Of a stretch of 64,000 nt of DNA, positions 34,640 through 43,127 are shown piece after piece (position 1 is the first letter of the stretch; each line of letters starts with the position of its first letter). The translations under genes were made by a program, and so were the position numbers. The DNA comes from Myxococcales bacterium (lineage in GTDB: Bacteria; Myxococcota_A; Polyangia; Polyangiales; Polyangiaceae), in contig JANYHK010000049.1 of the NCBI GenBank assembly GCA_025359105.1, forward strand, positions 1-64,000, given 5' to 3'. Under the pieces are notes generated by a model. That model was not told where the DNA came from, made no database searches, and saw nothing but the letters and a program-made list of their open reading frames with translations.

Positions 34640-36048
34640 ACGTGTGCCTCTCGGGTGAGCGCCTCGATCTGGCGAACGAGGCCGTCGGAGGCTACCAGCG
34701 TTCGGGCCGGAGCGCCTTCGAGCGCGCGCATCGCCGGGGAGAGCGCTGCGACCTGGGCCCGCACGTGGGCTCGCGTGGCATCGAGCGACGGGAGCGGCGC
34801 GACCGGCGCCGCGCCGCGCCACACCGGGACGAGGAGCGGAGCGCCGCCCGTGGGTGCGGGCTCCTCCGCAAGGGCCACGAAGTCGTGGTCGGCGAAGCGG
34901 TACGCCTGAATTTCCCCGGGGAGCGTGGCCTTCCCCGAGCCCTTCGCCATCTTCATGGTGACCTTGCCGTAGCCGTTCACGACGAGCTTGGCGACGGCGC
35001 CGATGCCGGTCGCCGCGTCGGGCGAGCACGTGATGTTCTCGCCGACGCCGAAGCCATCGGCCACCGTGGCCAGCTCCTTCACCTTGGCCTCGTCGAGGCC
35101 GTCGGACGCGTAGATCTTCACGTGCGCCGCACCGAGCTCCACCAGCAGCGCGCGGGCGCGCTCGAGCGACGCTACCGAGACGTTCGAGTCGATACGGATC
35201 GCGCCGAGGCGACCGCCGCTCGCCTCCACGGCGTTTCGGATGCCCCGCTCGGTGTCGTAGGTGTCCACCAGCATCGTCGTAGGGCCGGGAAAGGCGTCCG
35301 CGTAGGCCTTGAAGAACGCGCGCTCGGTCTCCATGGGCGACACCCCGGGGAGCTCGCTCGCCTGGATGGCGAAGTGGTCCATCGTCCCGGTCGCAGGGAT
35401 CCCGTGCTCCAGGTACGCGGCCATGTTCGACGACGCGGTCACGCCGGCAACGTAGGCGGCGTAGGTCGCGTCGATCGCGGCGACGGGGTGCGTACGCCGC
35501 TGACCGAACTCGATGACGGTCTTGTCGCCTGCTGCGTCGACGACGCGCGCGGCCTTCGACGCCACCATCGACATGTGGTTCACGTAACCGAGCCACGGCG
35601 TCTCGAGGAGCTTCGCGCGGACCATGTCGGTGCGCACGCGGAGGAGCGGCGTGTAGATGACGAGCCGCGCACCCGCGACGTCGAGCGGCTTGCCGTCCGT
35701 GCGCACGGCGGGGCCGGCGAAGGCCAGCGTACCTTCGGGCATCGCGTCGATCTCGCCGCGGAACCCGTCGAGCTCCGCGAGCGCGCGGTAGAGCGCCGGA
35801 CGCGCAGCAAACGCCGGACCGAGCACGGGGTGACGCGCTATCGCGTCGAGCTCGGGCGCATCGATGCGCATCTGTGCCGCGTGCTCGAGGATGCGCCGCA
35901 GGCCACAAAACACCACGTACGCGCGGGCGCGCGGCATCTTGCGGAAGAAGAGCGCCATCGAGACCGTCTGCGCGAGTCGCCCCAGGTCGGCGTGGGCCAC
36001 GAGGGTCGTGAGCTGGTAGGTATCGATGCCGAACGTGGCGCGGCTCAT
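34636..36048 (-). CDS. pncB: nicotinate phosphoribosyltransferase
   Basis: The enzyme makes nicotinate mononucleotide from nicotinate and phosphoribosyl pyrophosphate, the entry point of the salvage branch that nadD and nadE complete. The protein has 470 residues. Family landmarks are FGIDTYQLTT at the N terminus, the EFGQRRTHP block, SSNMAAYLEHGIPATGTMDH, LVDTYDTERG and IRIDSNV. It is followed by nadE with an ATGA overlap, and the hybrid kinase stop lies only 4 bases upstream of its ATG, so all three may be one transcript. Confidence 0.95.
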   Translation of the reverse strand: MSRATFGIDTYQLTTLVAHADLGRLAQTVSMALFFRKMPRARAYVVFCGLRRILEHAAQMRIDAPELDAIARHPVLGPAFAARPALYRALAELDGFRGEIDAMPEGTLAFAGPAVRTDGKPLDVAGARLVIYTPLLRVRTDMVRAKLLETPWLGYVNHMSMVASKAARVVDAAGDKTVIEFGQRRTHPVAAIDATYAAYVAGVTASSNMAAYLEHGIPATGTMDHFAIQASELPGVSPMETERAFFKAYADAFPGPTTMLVDTYDTERGIRNAVEASGGRLGAIRIDSNVSVASLERARALLVELGAAHVKIYASDGLDEAKVKELATVADGFGVGENITCSPDAATGIGAVAKLVVNGYGKVTMKMAKGSGKATLPGEIQAYRFADHDFVALAEEPAPTGGAPLLVPVWRGAAPVAPLPSLDATRAHVRAQVAALSPAMRALEGAPARTLVASDGLVRQIEALTREAHV

Positions 36049-36052
36049 CGCG

Positions 36053-37924
36053 TCATTCTAGGCGCTCGCGAATCAGTGCGCGCAGATTCTGCGGCAGCGG
36101 AGGCTTGTCGAGCCGCGCGTTCGGCACCGCGTCGAGGAACGCCCGCGCGCGTGGTGTAAACGCGCCGCCCGTGAAGAAGACGACCTGCCCGGCCAACGTC
36201 GGGTGCGAGCGCTGGAGCTCGGCGTGGAAGTCCATTCCGGTCATCTCCGGCATCATCAGATCGCAGAAGATGATGTCGAAGGCGTCGCCGCGACGCACCC
36301 AGAGGAGCGCTTCGCGCGCGTCGGTCGCGGTGGTCACGTCGTGCTCCCGGTGAAGCATGCGGCGAATCGACGAGCAGACGAGCGGCTCGTCGTCGAGGAC
36401 GAGGACGCGGGCGCGGCGAGCGTTGGTGGGAGCAGGTGCCGGGTCGGGTGGCGGCTCGATCGACTTCGGAGGCGCAGCGGGCAAGCGCACCCGGAACACG
36501 CTCCCCTTGCCGAGCTCGCTCTGGACCTCGATCTCGCCGCCGAGGCTGGTCACGATGCCGTGGCATACCGCGAGGCCCAGGCCGGTGCCGACGCCGACCG
36601 GCTTGGTCGTGAAGAACGGGTCGAAGAGGCGCGGGATGTGCTCGGCGGCGATGCCGGAACCGGTGTCCCTGACCTCGACGACGATCTCCTTGTTCTCGTT
36701 CTCGCGCAGCACCACGCTGATCTCGTGCGCAGCCGCCGCCCCCTCGGGGATCGCCTGCGCGGCGTTGACGAGCAGGTTCAAGAAGACCTGGCCGAGCCGG
36801 CCCTCGTTCGCGAACACCGGCGGAACCTCGGCGAACTGACGGACGAGCTGCGCGCGGTGCCGGATCTCGTTGAACGACATGTTGATCGCCGATTCGAGCA
36901 CGCGCTTCACGTCGGCGAGGCCGGACTCCTGCTCGTCGGCGCGCGAGAACGTCTTCAGATCGCGCACGATCACGCGGACGCGCTCCGCGCCGTCGCGGGC
37001 CTCGTCGATCGCCTGGCGGACCTCGCGGAGCGGCGCGCTCGTCTGCATGCGCGCGAGCTCCTCGGCGGCGAAGCCGAGGTTCGCGGTGATGTACGCGAGC
37101 GGGTTGTTGATCTCGTGCGCCACGCCGGCGGCCAAGGTGCCGACGCTGGCCATGCGGTCGGAGAAGAGGAGTCGCGCTTGCATCTGGTTTCGCTCGGTGA
37201 GGTCGCGCGCGACGGTGGCGACTGCCGGTTGGTCGTCGAGGGACACCGGGATGCCGACGATCTCGCTCTGCACGATCTTCCCGTCACGCCGCACGAATCG
37301 GCAGGGACGCGCGCCGGCGGTCACGCCGCGCTCGACGAGGTTGCGCACTTCGACCCAGGTCGTCGCCAGCGAGTCGGCGTGCACGATGTCGGCGACCGGG
37401 CGGGCGACGAGCTCGAGGCGTAGCTCGTAGCCGAGCATCGTCACGGCGGCGGGGTTGACGTACAGGAGCACGCCACGCGAGTGGACGAGGATGGCGTCGG
37501 GCGAGCCCTCGATGAGCATGCGGAAGCGAGACTCGCTGCGGCGGAGCTCTGCCATCGCGCGAGAGCGCTCCAGCGCATAGCGCGCCGCACGCTGGAGGAG
37601 CGGGCTGCCGAGCTGATCGGCGAGGAGCACGTCGGAAGCGCCCATCGCGATGGCCTCGGCCTCCATCGCCGGATCCGGCTTGTCGCAGATCAGGATCACC
37701 GGCGCGCCGATGCCGCGCAGGAGCGCCTCGCGGAGCACGCCGTTGCCCTCTCGGTGAGCCCCGTGTCGCAGGAGGACGAGGTCGCACGCGCGGTTTACCC
37801 ACGCGTCGACGCCGGTATCGGCACTCCACTCCACGGGCCCCATCGGGAACGCGGCGCTGACGATCTCGTGACCGCCCGCTTCCCCGCCCACGAGCAGAAG
37901 CCGGATGTTACGTCCGGTCGTCAT
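36053..37924 (-). CDS. hybrid histidine kinase (pseudo-receiver, PAS, HisKA, HATPase, REC)
   Basis: The cytoplasmic protein has 623 residues. Residues about 6-115 have a receiver-like fold, but the usual phospho-acceptor Asp position reads LLRHG, so this looks like a pseudo-receiver. A PAS domain (about 130-245) follows, then HisKA with His270 in GVAHEINNPL, a HATPase with NAAQ, DTGSGI and GTGLGL, and a true C-terminal receiver (about 506-620) with Asp511/512 and phospho-acceptor Asp555. No DNA-binding output and no separate response regulator nearby. Its 4-base spacing to pncB suggests co-transcription with NAD salvage genes. Confidence 0.92.
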   Translation of the reverse strand: MTTGRNIRLLLVGGEAGGHEIVSAAFPMGPVEWSADTGVDAWVNRACDLVLLRHGAHREGNGVLREALLRGIGAPVILICDKPDPAMEAEAIAMGASDVLLADQLGSPLLQRAARYALERSRAMAELRRSESRFRMLIEGSPDAILVHSRGVLLYVNPAAVTMLGYELRLELVARPVADIVHADSLATTWVEVRNLVERGVTAGARPCRFVRRDGKIVQSEIVGIPVSLDDQPAVATVARDLTERNQMQARLLFSDRMASVGTLAAGVAHEINNPLAYITANLGFAAEELARMQTSAPLREVRQAIDEARDGAERVRVIVRDLKTFSRADEQESGLADVKRVLESAINMSFNEIRHRAQLVRQFAEVPPVFANEGRLGQVFLNLLVNAAQAIPEGAAAAHEISVVLRENENKEIVVEVRDTGSGIAAEHIPRLFDPFFTTKPVGVGTGLGLAVCHGIVTSLGGEIEVQSELGKGSVFRVRLPAAPPKSIEPPPDPAPAPTNARRARVLVLDDEPLVCSSIRRMLHREHDVTTATDAREALLWVRRGDAFDIIFCDLMMPEMTGMDFHAELQRSHPTLAGQVVFFTGGAFTPRARAFLDAVPNARLDKPPLPQNLRALIRERLE

Positions 37925-38118
37925 CGAGCCCGAAACTATAGCCGAAATCAGGAGTGCGAGGCGACGAGCAGCGCGCGCGGAGCGCGAAAACGTCCAGCGT
38001 GCCGCCGCCCTCGACCTCTCCCGGCTTGCGATTTTTCGGGCCCTCAACGGCCCCTCGGTCTCTTTTCGTGAGACTGCCCACCCCGCGACGCCCCACCGAC
38101 GAGGAGGAAGAATTAACC

Positions 38119-38598
38119 ATGGTTGTCACGCACGCGCGCTCGGTCATGATCTGGGTCGGTCTGTCTCTCTCGGCGATCGCCTGTGGCAGCGGCGACCCGG
38201 CGCCAAAGGAGGACACCGGCTCGATGAAGCAAGCCGTCTGCTCGGGAGGCGGCGGTGGGGGCGATGCGTGCGTCAACGGCGGGAGCGGCTACTGCCCACC
38301 GGAGTGCAGCACCTGTTTCGCCTCCGTCGCGCAGCGGATCCACCTCCAGAACCTGTGGGAGTGCACCCCCGGCGGTGGCGGGGGTGGCAGCGCCTGCGCG
38401 ACCGGGAGCGGATGCTCCAACTCGGAGATTCGAGGGGCGCAAAGCATGTGCCAGGATCGCTGCTCGCCCGCGGGAAGCGACGGCATCCACGAGTGCCACC
38501 TGACCTACCAGGCCTCGGACAATCGCCTCGTGAGCTTCACGTGCGCGTGCGCCGACGGGAGCGTCCGCTACGACCAGATCGGGACCTGGTGCCGCTGA
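38119..38598 (+). CDS. Cys-rich secreted lipoprotein
   Basis: The product has 159 residues. The lipobox SAIAC gives an anchor at Cys22. The mature part has more than a dozen Cys in small loops (CPPECSTC, CSNSEIRG, CACADG) and glycine runs, the usual look of myxobacterial disulfide-rich surface proteins. A strong GAGGAGGAAG ribosome site precedes the ATG. Divergent from the hybrid kinase across 194 bases. Confidence 0.75.
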   Translation: MVVTHARSVMIWVGLSLSAIACGSGDPAPKEDTGSMKQAVCSGGGGGGDACVNGGSGYCPPECSTCFASVAQRIHLQNLWECTPGGGGGGSACATGSGCSNSEIRGAQSMCQDRCSPAGSDGIHECHLTYQASDNRLVSFTCACADGSVRYDQIGTWCR

Positions 38599-38670
38599 TC
38601 GTCGTGGCGCGTGACGTCCGCGTGCTGCCGAGAGCGGCGCGGGCCCCCTCGAGCCGCCGGACGGCGTCCG

Positions 38671-39726
38671 TCAGCCGCCTTCGTGGTGCCGGCGCCAGCG
38701 CCAGCGCTCGATCGACAGGAGCGACTCCTTCGGATGGCCCCCCGTCCCCTCGAAGCCGACGAGGTAGACGTGGTTGTCGAACCACCCGGTCACCAGCGCG
38801 TGCTGCCCGTCGGGCATCACCGCGATGCCGCTGCCCCGATCCATGCCGGGCACCGTGAAGACGCGGGCGGTCCAGTCCGTCGTGTCCACGACGCTGACGC
38901 TGTTGGTCTCCTTGCCGTAGTCGGCGCTCCAGACGAACCTCCCGTCCCGCGAGACCTCGACGCTCTTCGGCGAGCTGCCGATGGGCACGCGGTGGATGAT
39001 CTTCTCCGTCGCCACGTCCATGACGTGGAGCGTGGAGTCGTGGAAGCACGAGATGAAGAGCAGGCTCTCGTCGGGTGACAGCGCGAGGTGCCGCGGGATG
39101 AGGCAAGCGGGGATGCGGTGGTGCTCGGCAAGCTCGGCGCCCGCGTAGATGTCGATGGACGCCCCGTCGAAATTGGCGATGAAGAGGGTCCCGCTCTTCG
39201 TGATCACCGTGCCGCGGGGGTGCATGCCGGCCTTGAACGTCCGCAGCACCTTGCCGGTCGACGGATCGATCTGCGTAACGGAGTTGCCCGTCCAGTTTGC
39301 GGCGAAGAGCATCGCGCCGTCCTGCGACATCGCGAGGATCTTGGGGTGGGAGCCGGTCGGGATTTCGCGCGTCACCTTCTTGGTGGCGACGTCGATGAAC
39401 TGGACGCTGTCTCGCTGGAAGTTCGAGGCGTAAATCGTCTTGCCGTCGGGCGAGAGCACGCTCTCGACGACGATGCCCGGGACGTTGATCGTGTCGATGA
39501 GCCGCAGAGTCTGCGCGTCGTAGACGGTGATGTTCTTGACGTTGGCCTGGCCGAAGTTCGTGACGTAGAAGCGGGAACCGTCGGGCGACAGGCTCGCCCC
39601 CTTGGGCATCACGCCGGTGGCCGCGACCTCCTGCACCTCGACCTTCGGCGAGCGCGCCCACACGTGCCCGCTACAGGCGAGCGCGCCAGCGAGGGCGAGA
39701 GCGACGATGCCCGTGCGTGCGCGCAT
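38671..39726 (-). CDS. YVTN-type beta-propeller lipoprotein
   Basis: The product has 351 residues. The signal peptide has a lipobox-like ALAC at residue 18. The body repeats an approximately 43-residue blade with SPDG and IDVAT/VDTT signatures (SLSPDGSRFYVTN, SPDGKTIYASN, SQDGAMLFAAN, SPDESLLFIS, SRDGRFVWSAD), as in YVTN/YncE-like seven-bladed propellers. Such proteins bind peptides or DNA or serve as scaffolds in the envelope. It is 4 bases upstream, in transcription terms downstream, of the transglycosylase gene. Confidence 0.88.
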   Translation of the reverse strand: MRARTGIVALALAGALACSGHVWARSPKVEVQEVAATGVMPKGASLSPDGSRFYVTNFGQANVKNITVYDAQTLRLIDTINVPGIVVESVLSPDGKTIYASNFQRDSVQFIDVATKKVTREIPTGSHPKILAMSQDGAMLFAANWTGNSVTQIDPSTGKVLRTFKAGMHPRGTVITKSGTLFIANFDGASIDIYAGAELAEHHRIPACLIPRHLALSPDESLLFISCFHDSTLHVMDVATEKIIHRVPIGSSPKSVEVSRDGRFVWSADYGKETNSVSVVDTTDWTARVFTVPGMDRGSGIAVMPDGQHALVTGWFDNHVYLVGFEGTGGHPKESLLSIERWRWRRHHEGG

Positions 39727-39729
39727 GGG

Positions 39730-40404
39730 TCAGTAACCGAGGCTCGCCTCGACCACGTCGTGTGTCGTGCGGTAGCGCCTGTAGTAGTTCGTCACCTTGA
39801 CGACGTAGTCGCGCGTCTGCTGGTACGGCGGGATCCCTCCGTAGCGCATGACGGCCTCGCCGCCGGCGTTGTAGGCGGCGACGGTGAGCGAGAGATCGCC
39901 GTTGAAGTCGTTGGCGAGGATCCGGAGGAACCGCACCCCGCCGAAGATGTTCTCACGCGGATCGTCGATGTCCTTCACCTGCAGCCGGTCGGCCGTATCC
40001 GGCATGAGCTGCATCAGGCCGCGCGCGCCCGACACGCTCACCGCGCGCGGGTCGTAGTCGCTCTCGACCTTGATGACCGCACGGACGAGCTGCTCGGGGA
40101 TCTGGTAGAGCCCGGCGGCCTGACGGATCCACTCGTCGTACCGGGTGAACCGCGACGCGTCCTTGTCCTGGGGCATGAACGGCACGACGCCCGGTCGGAC
40201 GCGCGGCGCCTCGGCGCTCTTCAGGTAGACCTTGTATTTTGCATCCTTCGGCGCCGCGCTCGTGAAGTGAACGACCCCTTCGGCGTCGACGTAGTTGTAG
40301 ATGTCGGCGGCCGCGGTTCCGCCGATCGCGAGGGGCACCAGCAGCGCCAGGGCGACGAGGGCCGCGTGCTTCAGGAGGGTCGTCGGCGCCGGCATGATGT
40401 GCAT
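39730..40404 (-). CDS. lytic transglycosylase (SLT family) with DUF4124
   Basis: The product has 224 residues with a signal peptide (about 10-33). A DUF4124-type segment (IYNYVDAEGVVHFTS) precedes an SLT domain with catalytic Glu114 in IKVESDYDP, then GLMQLMP and AYNAGGEAV. It cleaves peptidoglycan glycan strands in the periplasm. Two in-frame ATGs (40404 and 40395) share a GGGGA ribosome site; the first is used. The beta-propeller gene follows within 4 bases. Confidence 0.9.
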   Translation of the reverse strand: MHIMPAPTTLLKHAALVALALLVPLAIGGTAAADIYNYVDAEGVVHFTSAAPKDAKYKVYLKSAEAPRVRPGVVPFMPQDKDASRFTRYDEWIRQAAGLYQIPEQLVRAVIKVESDYDPRAVSVSGARGLMQLMPDTADRLQVKDIDDPRENIFGGVRFLRILANDFNGDLSLTVAAYNAGGEAVMRYGGIPPYQQTRDYVVKVTNYYRRYRTTHDVVEASLGY

Positions 40405-40481
40405 TGTCCCCGAATCCCACCGGGTGATGCAACTACACGGCAAAACCGCCGCGTATTCCGTGGTATGCGGTAGTCGGCCCC

Positions 40482-40988
40482 ATGACCTGGAACCTCCCGC
40501 TCGTCGTAACGGCCGGCGTGTTCGTGCTCTTCCTCTTGTACCGGCTCCGGCCGGCCATGCCGGGAACGCGCCGGGGTGGCGCGGGTGTGGCGCTGCGCGA
40601 AGCAAAAAAGCGCATCGAGGAGGCGAAGGACGACGCGGCCCGCGCTCTGGCCCTCGCCGACGCGGGCGACGCCTGCGCGCGGAGGGTCGGACGCACGACC
40701 GGCGCCGTCGGGTACTACTTGCGCGCGATGCGCACCGACCCGAAGGCGGCCGCGCTCGTCGAGCGCGCGGCCGTGGCGCTCGCAAGGCGGCCGCACGCGC
40801 TCGAGTCGCTGCTCTGGCGGCGCCTCGGCGCCGAGGCGTGGACAGGTGATCGTGAGCCTGCGGCGCGCGCGGCCCTCGCGCAGCTGGTGCGCGTCTACGA
40901 CGGCCCCCTCAAGAACCGCGCGCGCGCGCGGGCGATCGAGAACGCCCTCGCCGCGATCCCGCCGCGCGCGGGCGACGCAAAGGGCTAG
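40482..40988 (+). CDS. membrane-anchored helical (TPR-like) protein
   Basis: The product has 168 residues. One N-terminal helix (about 5-21) anchors a cytoplasmic all-helical domain rich in Ala and Arg with a tetratricopeptide-like pattern (ALALADAGDAC, AVGYYLRAMRTDPKAA). No named family. Divergent from the transglycosylase gene across 77 bases. Confidence 0.65.
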   Translation: MTWNLPLVVTAGVFVLFLLYRLRPAMPGTRRGGAGVALREAKKRIEEAKDDAARALALADAGDACARRVGRTTGAVGYYLRAMRTDPKAAALVERAAVALARRPHALESLLWRRLGAEAWTGDREPAARAALAQLVRVYDGPLKNRARARAIENALAAIPPRAGDAKG

Positions 40989-41160
40989 GATCTAGTCAAA
41001 GCTCCTTGGTTTGTCGGTGGCCCGCCCGCAATTCACGAGCGGCCTGCGGCCCCACAGGGTGGTGTCTCGCGAAGGCCATGGTGCCCCCATGTCGCACCCC
41101 CTGGGATGAATCGGCGACGACGCGGTCAAGCTCTCCAGAAAAGAGCCGCATACTAAGGAC

Positions 41161-41691
41161 GTGACGAGCACCGCCAGGCAAATGAGCACCCGTGCGGCGC
41201 GGCCTCCCGGCGGCGCGGCTCGCACCGGACGGCACGCCCCTATCGTGTTCGCGGACGACGTCTTCGCGATCGTCGACGACGGCAACGCGCTGCCCGAGGA
41301 GTACCTCGAGGCCGAGCGGCTCATCCACGAAAGGACGGCGAAGCACCCGGGCGGCCTTGGTTGCATCGTCGTCGTCCCCGCGGGCTCGAGGCCGCCGCCC
41401 GAGGCGCAGCGCAAGGCCATCGAGGGGGTGTTGACGCGGCTCTCGTCGCACCTGCGCGGCCTCGTTTGGGTCGTCGAAGGGCGCGGCTTCCAGGCGGCGG
41501 CCGTGCGCGGCGTGCTGATGGGTCTGTCGCTCTACGGCCGACGCCCGTACCCGACGCACGTGAGCACGTCGGTACGCGACGCGCTCGGATGGCTCGCGAC
41601 GAAGCTCGCGAACGACTCAGCGGCAGCGGACATCGACCGCGCCGCGCAGGAGATCGCGCGTACTAGGGCCGAGTATTTGGTTCACGCGTAG
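41161..41691 (+). CDS. hypothetical protein
   Basis: The product has 176 residues, predicted soluble. The core (VFADDVFAIVDDGNALPEEYL, GCIVVVPAGS, HLRGLVWVVEGRGFQAAAVRGVL) looks like an alpha/beta fold. I do not recognise a family. GTG 41161 follows AAGGA closely; ATG 41182 is a reasonable alternative. The last 29 bases overlap the end of the convergent diiron-protein gene, so transcription could interfere. Confidence 0.55.
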   Translation: MTSTARQMSTRAARPPGGAARTGRHAPIVFADDVFAIVDDGNALPEEYLEAERLIHERTAKHPGGLGCIVVVPAGSRPPPEAQRKAIEGVLTRLSSHLRGLVWVVEGRGFQAAAVRGVLMGLSLYGRRPYPTHVSTSVRDALGWLATKLANDSAAADIDRAAQEIARTRAEYLVHA

Positions 41692-42301
41692 CCGAGCGGC
41701 GGGCAGCCTCCGCCAACACCGCGCCATAGCCGTACGCGGTCCGCCGCATGTTCTCGGCGACGAGGGCGCGCTCGGGAGCGCTCGCCGCCTCGAGGGCAGA
41801 GAGCGCCTTCTCGACGTGCTCCACGTCCTCCTCCGCGTGCAGCTTCACGAACGAAGCCGCCTTGTCGCCATGGGCCGCGACGACCTGCTCGCGGACCCAG
41901 CCGCCCTCGCGCACGCTCGTCACCTCGAGCACGAGGATGTAACCGAAGAGCGCCATCGGGTCCTCGTGCTCGACCGCGAAGTACTGCGACGCGTAGAACA
42001 TCTGCGTCGCCGGCAGCTCGGGGAACGCGCCGAGCGGAAAGTCGAGAGCGCCGAGATCGTGGACGCAGAGGAGCTCGTGCTTCTTCTCCTCGCTCATGTG
42101 CTTGGCGAAGCGGTGATGCAGGGCGTTGCCGGCGTCGTCGGTCGGAAAGCGCGCGGCGGCCGCCGCGAGCAGGCGCGTCGAGTGCTTCACGTAGTGGTAC
42201 GTCTGCGCGATCCAGTCGCCGTACGCGACGCGATCGCTCCACGGGAAAGCGCGGATGGCCGCGTGAACCTGCAGCATGCTCTTGTCGAGATCGCTCTTCA
42301 T
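41663..42301 (-). CDS. haem-oxygenase-like putative diiron oxidase
   Basis: The product has 212 residues, all-helical, resembling the PqqC/TenA-like haem-oxygenase fold. Candidate metal ligands are Glu71/Glu72 and His75 (SEEKKHE), Glu126, and the HxxxDxxH motif His155-Asp159-His162, the ligand set known from CADD-type haem-oxygenase-like diiron oxidases. Such enzymes do oxidative C-C cleavage, desaturation or N-oxygenation in small-molecule pathways. The ATG overlaps the stop of the GNAT-like gene by 4 bases, so the two work on one transcript. Substrate unknown. Confidence 0.72.
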   Translation of the reverse strand: MKSDLDKSMLQVHAAIRAFPWSDRVAYGDWIAQTYHYVKHSTRLLAAAAARFPTDDAGNALHHRFAKHMSEEKKHELLCVHDLGALDFPLGAFPELPATQMFYASQYFAVEHEDPMALFGYILVLEVTSVREGGWVREQVVAAHGDKAASFVKLHAEEDVEHVEKALSALEAASAPERALVAENMRRTAYGYGAVLAEAARRSATREPNTRP

Positions 42302-43035
42302 GTCTTCTCCTCGATGGCGCGCGCCACGAGCGCACCGGTGACTTCTTCGACCAACGGCGTGAGCTGGAACCTTTCGCGGGCGTCGCGCTGGAAGACGACG
42401 AGATCGACTGCGACGCCGTGGTGCCGGACGTCGCGCGCCAGCGCACGCGCGCCGAGCCGGTAGGCGAGATCGTTCATCCCGCGATCGTTGCGCAACGTGC
42501 CCGCCATAACGTCCGCGTCGCTGGAGAGGAACCGCTCGACCGCGAGCGCGAGGAGCAGCTCCTTCGCACGGATTGGCCCTCGCATTCCGCGCCACGCTGC
42601 GCCGACGGTGAGGTAGCTACCGATGCAGACGCGCCGCCCCACACCGAGCAACGCCGTCCGCGCGCTCGCCGGCCACGGCGCGAAGTACGAGTCCTCCTGG
42701 GCCGGTCTTGCGGAGAAATCTACCCAGCGGAACGCCGTCATGCCGACGCACGCGTCGTCGTGGAAGAGGACGCCGAGCTCGTCTTGGCGCGTGAAGTCGT
42801 CGGAGAAGACGCGCTCGGCGCCGTCGAGCTCCCCGAGCGTCTCCGTCCAGACGTGCCGCCACGTCGCGTACGCCACGTCGGCGTCGTGGCCGCCTCGACG
42901 CGGCGCTTGCAGGACGTATCGTAGGCTCGCAGGCTCGAGCGCCTCCGGGTGGTGGGGGTGGTGACGCGACGGGACGACGCCGCTCTGGCGAACGCGCGCT
43001 TCGAGTGGCTCGGCGACCTCTGCGCTTCGACTCAT
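42298..43035 (-). CDS. GNAT-fold acyltransferase-like protein
   Basis: The product has 245 residues. The pattern is that of the larger GNAT relatives (N-acyl amino acid or acyl-homoserine-lactone synthase-like): an N-terminal YATWRHVWTE segment, central strands FHDDACVGMTAFRW, and IGSYLTVGAAWRG followed by a long helix. No classic Q/RxxGxG loop is evident, so acetyl-CoA use is not assured. It is translationally coupled to the diiron-type protein downstream, suggesting a two-enzyme pathway that acylates and then oxidises a small molecule (inference). Confidence 0.55.
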   Translation of the reverse strand: MSRSAEVAEPLEARVRQSGVVPSRHHPHHPEALEPASLRYVLQAPRRGGHDADVAYATWRHVWTETLGELDGAERVFSDDFTRQDELGVLFHDDACVGMTAFRWVDFSARPAQEDSYFAPWPASARTALLGVGRRVCIGSYLTVGAAWRGMRGPIRAKELLLALAVERFLSSDADVMAGTLRNDRGMNDLAYRLGARALARDVRHHGVAVDLVVFQRDARERFQLTPLVEEVTGALVARAIEEKT

Positions 43036-43090
43036 GACGCGCTGGGAATAGTCGGTTCACGACCGCGCGCCAGCGTGGGCGTGCGCTTTG

Positions 43091-43127
43091 CCAAAAAGAC
43101 TGCGCGAGCGTCAAACCGTTGACGCTC
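43091..43127 (-). terminator. rho-independent terminator of the CPBP gene
   Basis: GAGCGTCAA and TTGACGCTC form a perfect 9-bp stem with a 4-base loop (43106-43127). On the minus strand the hairpin is followed after 6 bases by TCTTTTT. The stem begins inside the stop codon region of the intramembrane protease gene. Confidence 0.65.

Noticed and set aside
32726-35908. A 1060-residue fusion reading nadE onward through the pncB region.
   Set aside because: The upstream part mirrors pncB in another frame. nadE has its own ATG at 34639 with an ATGA overlap, and pncB is complete with all its motifs.
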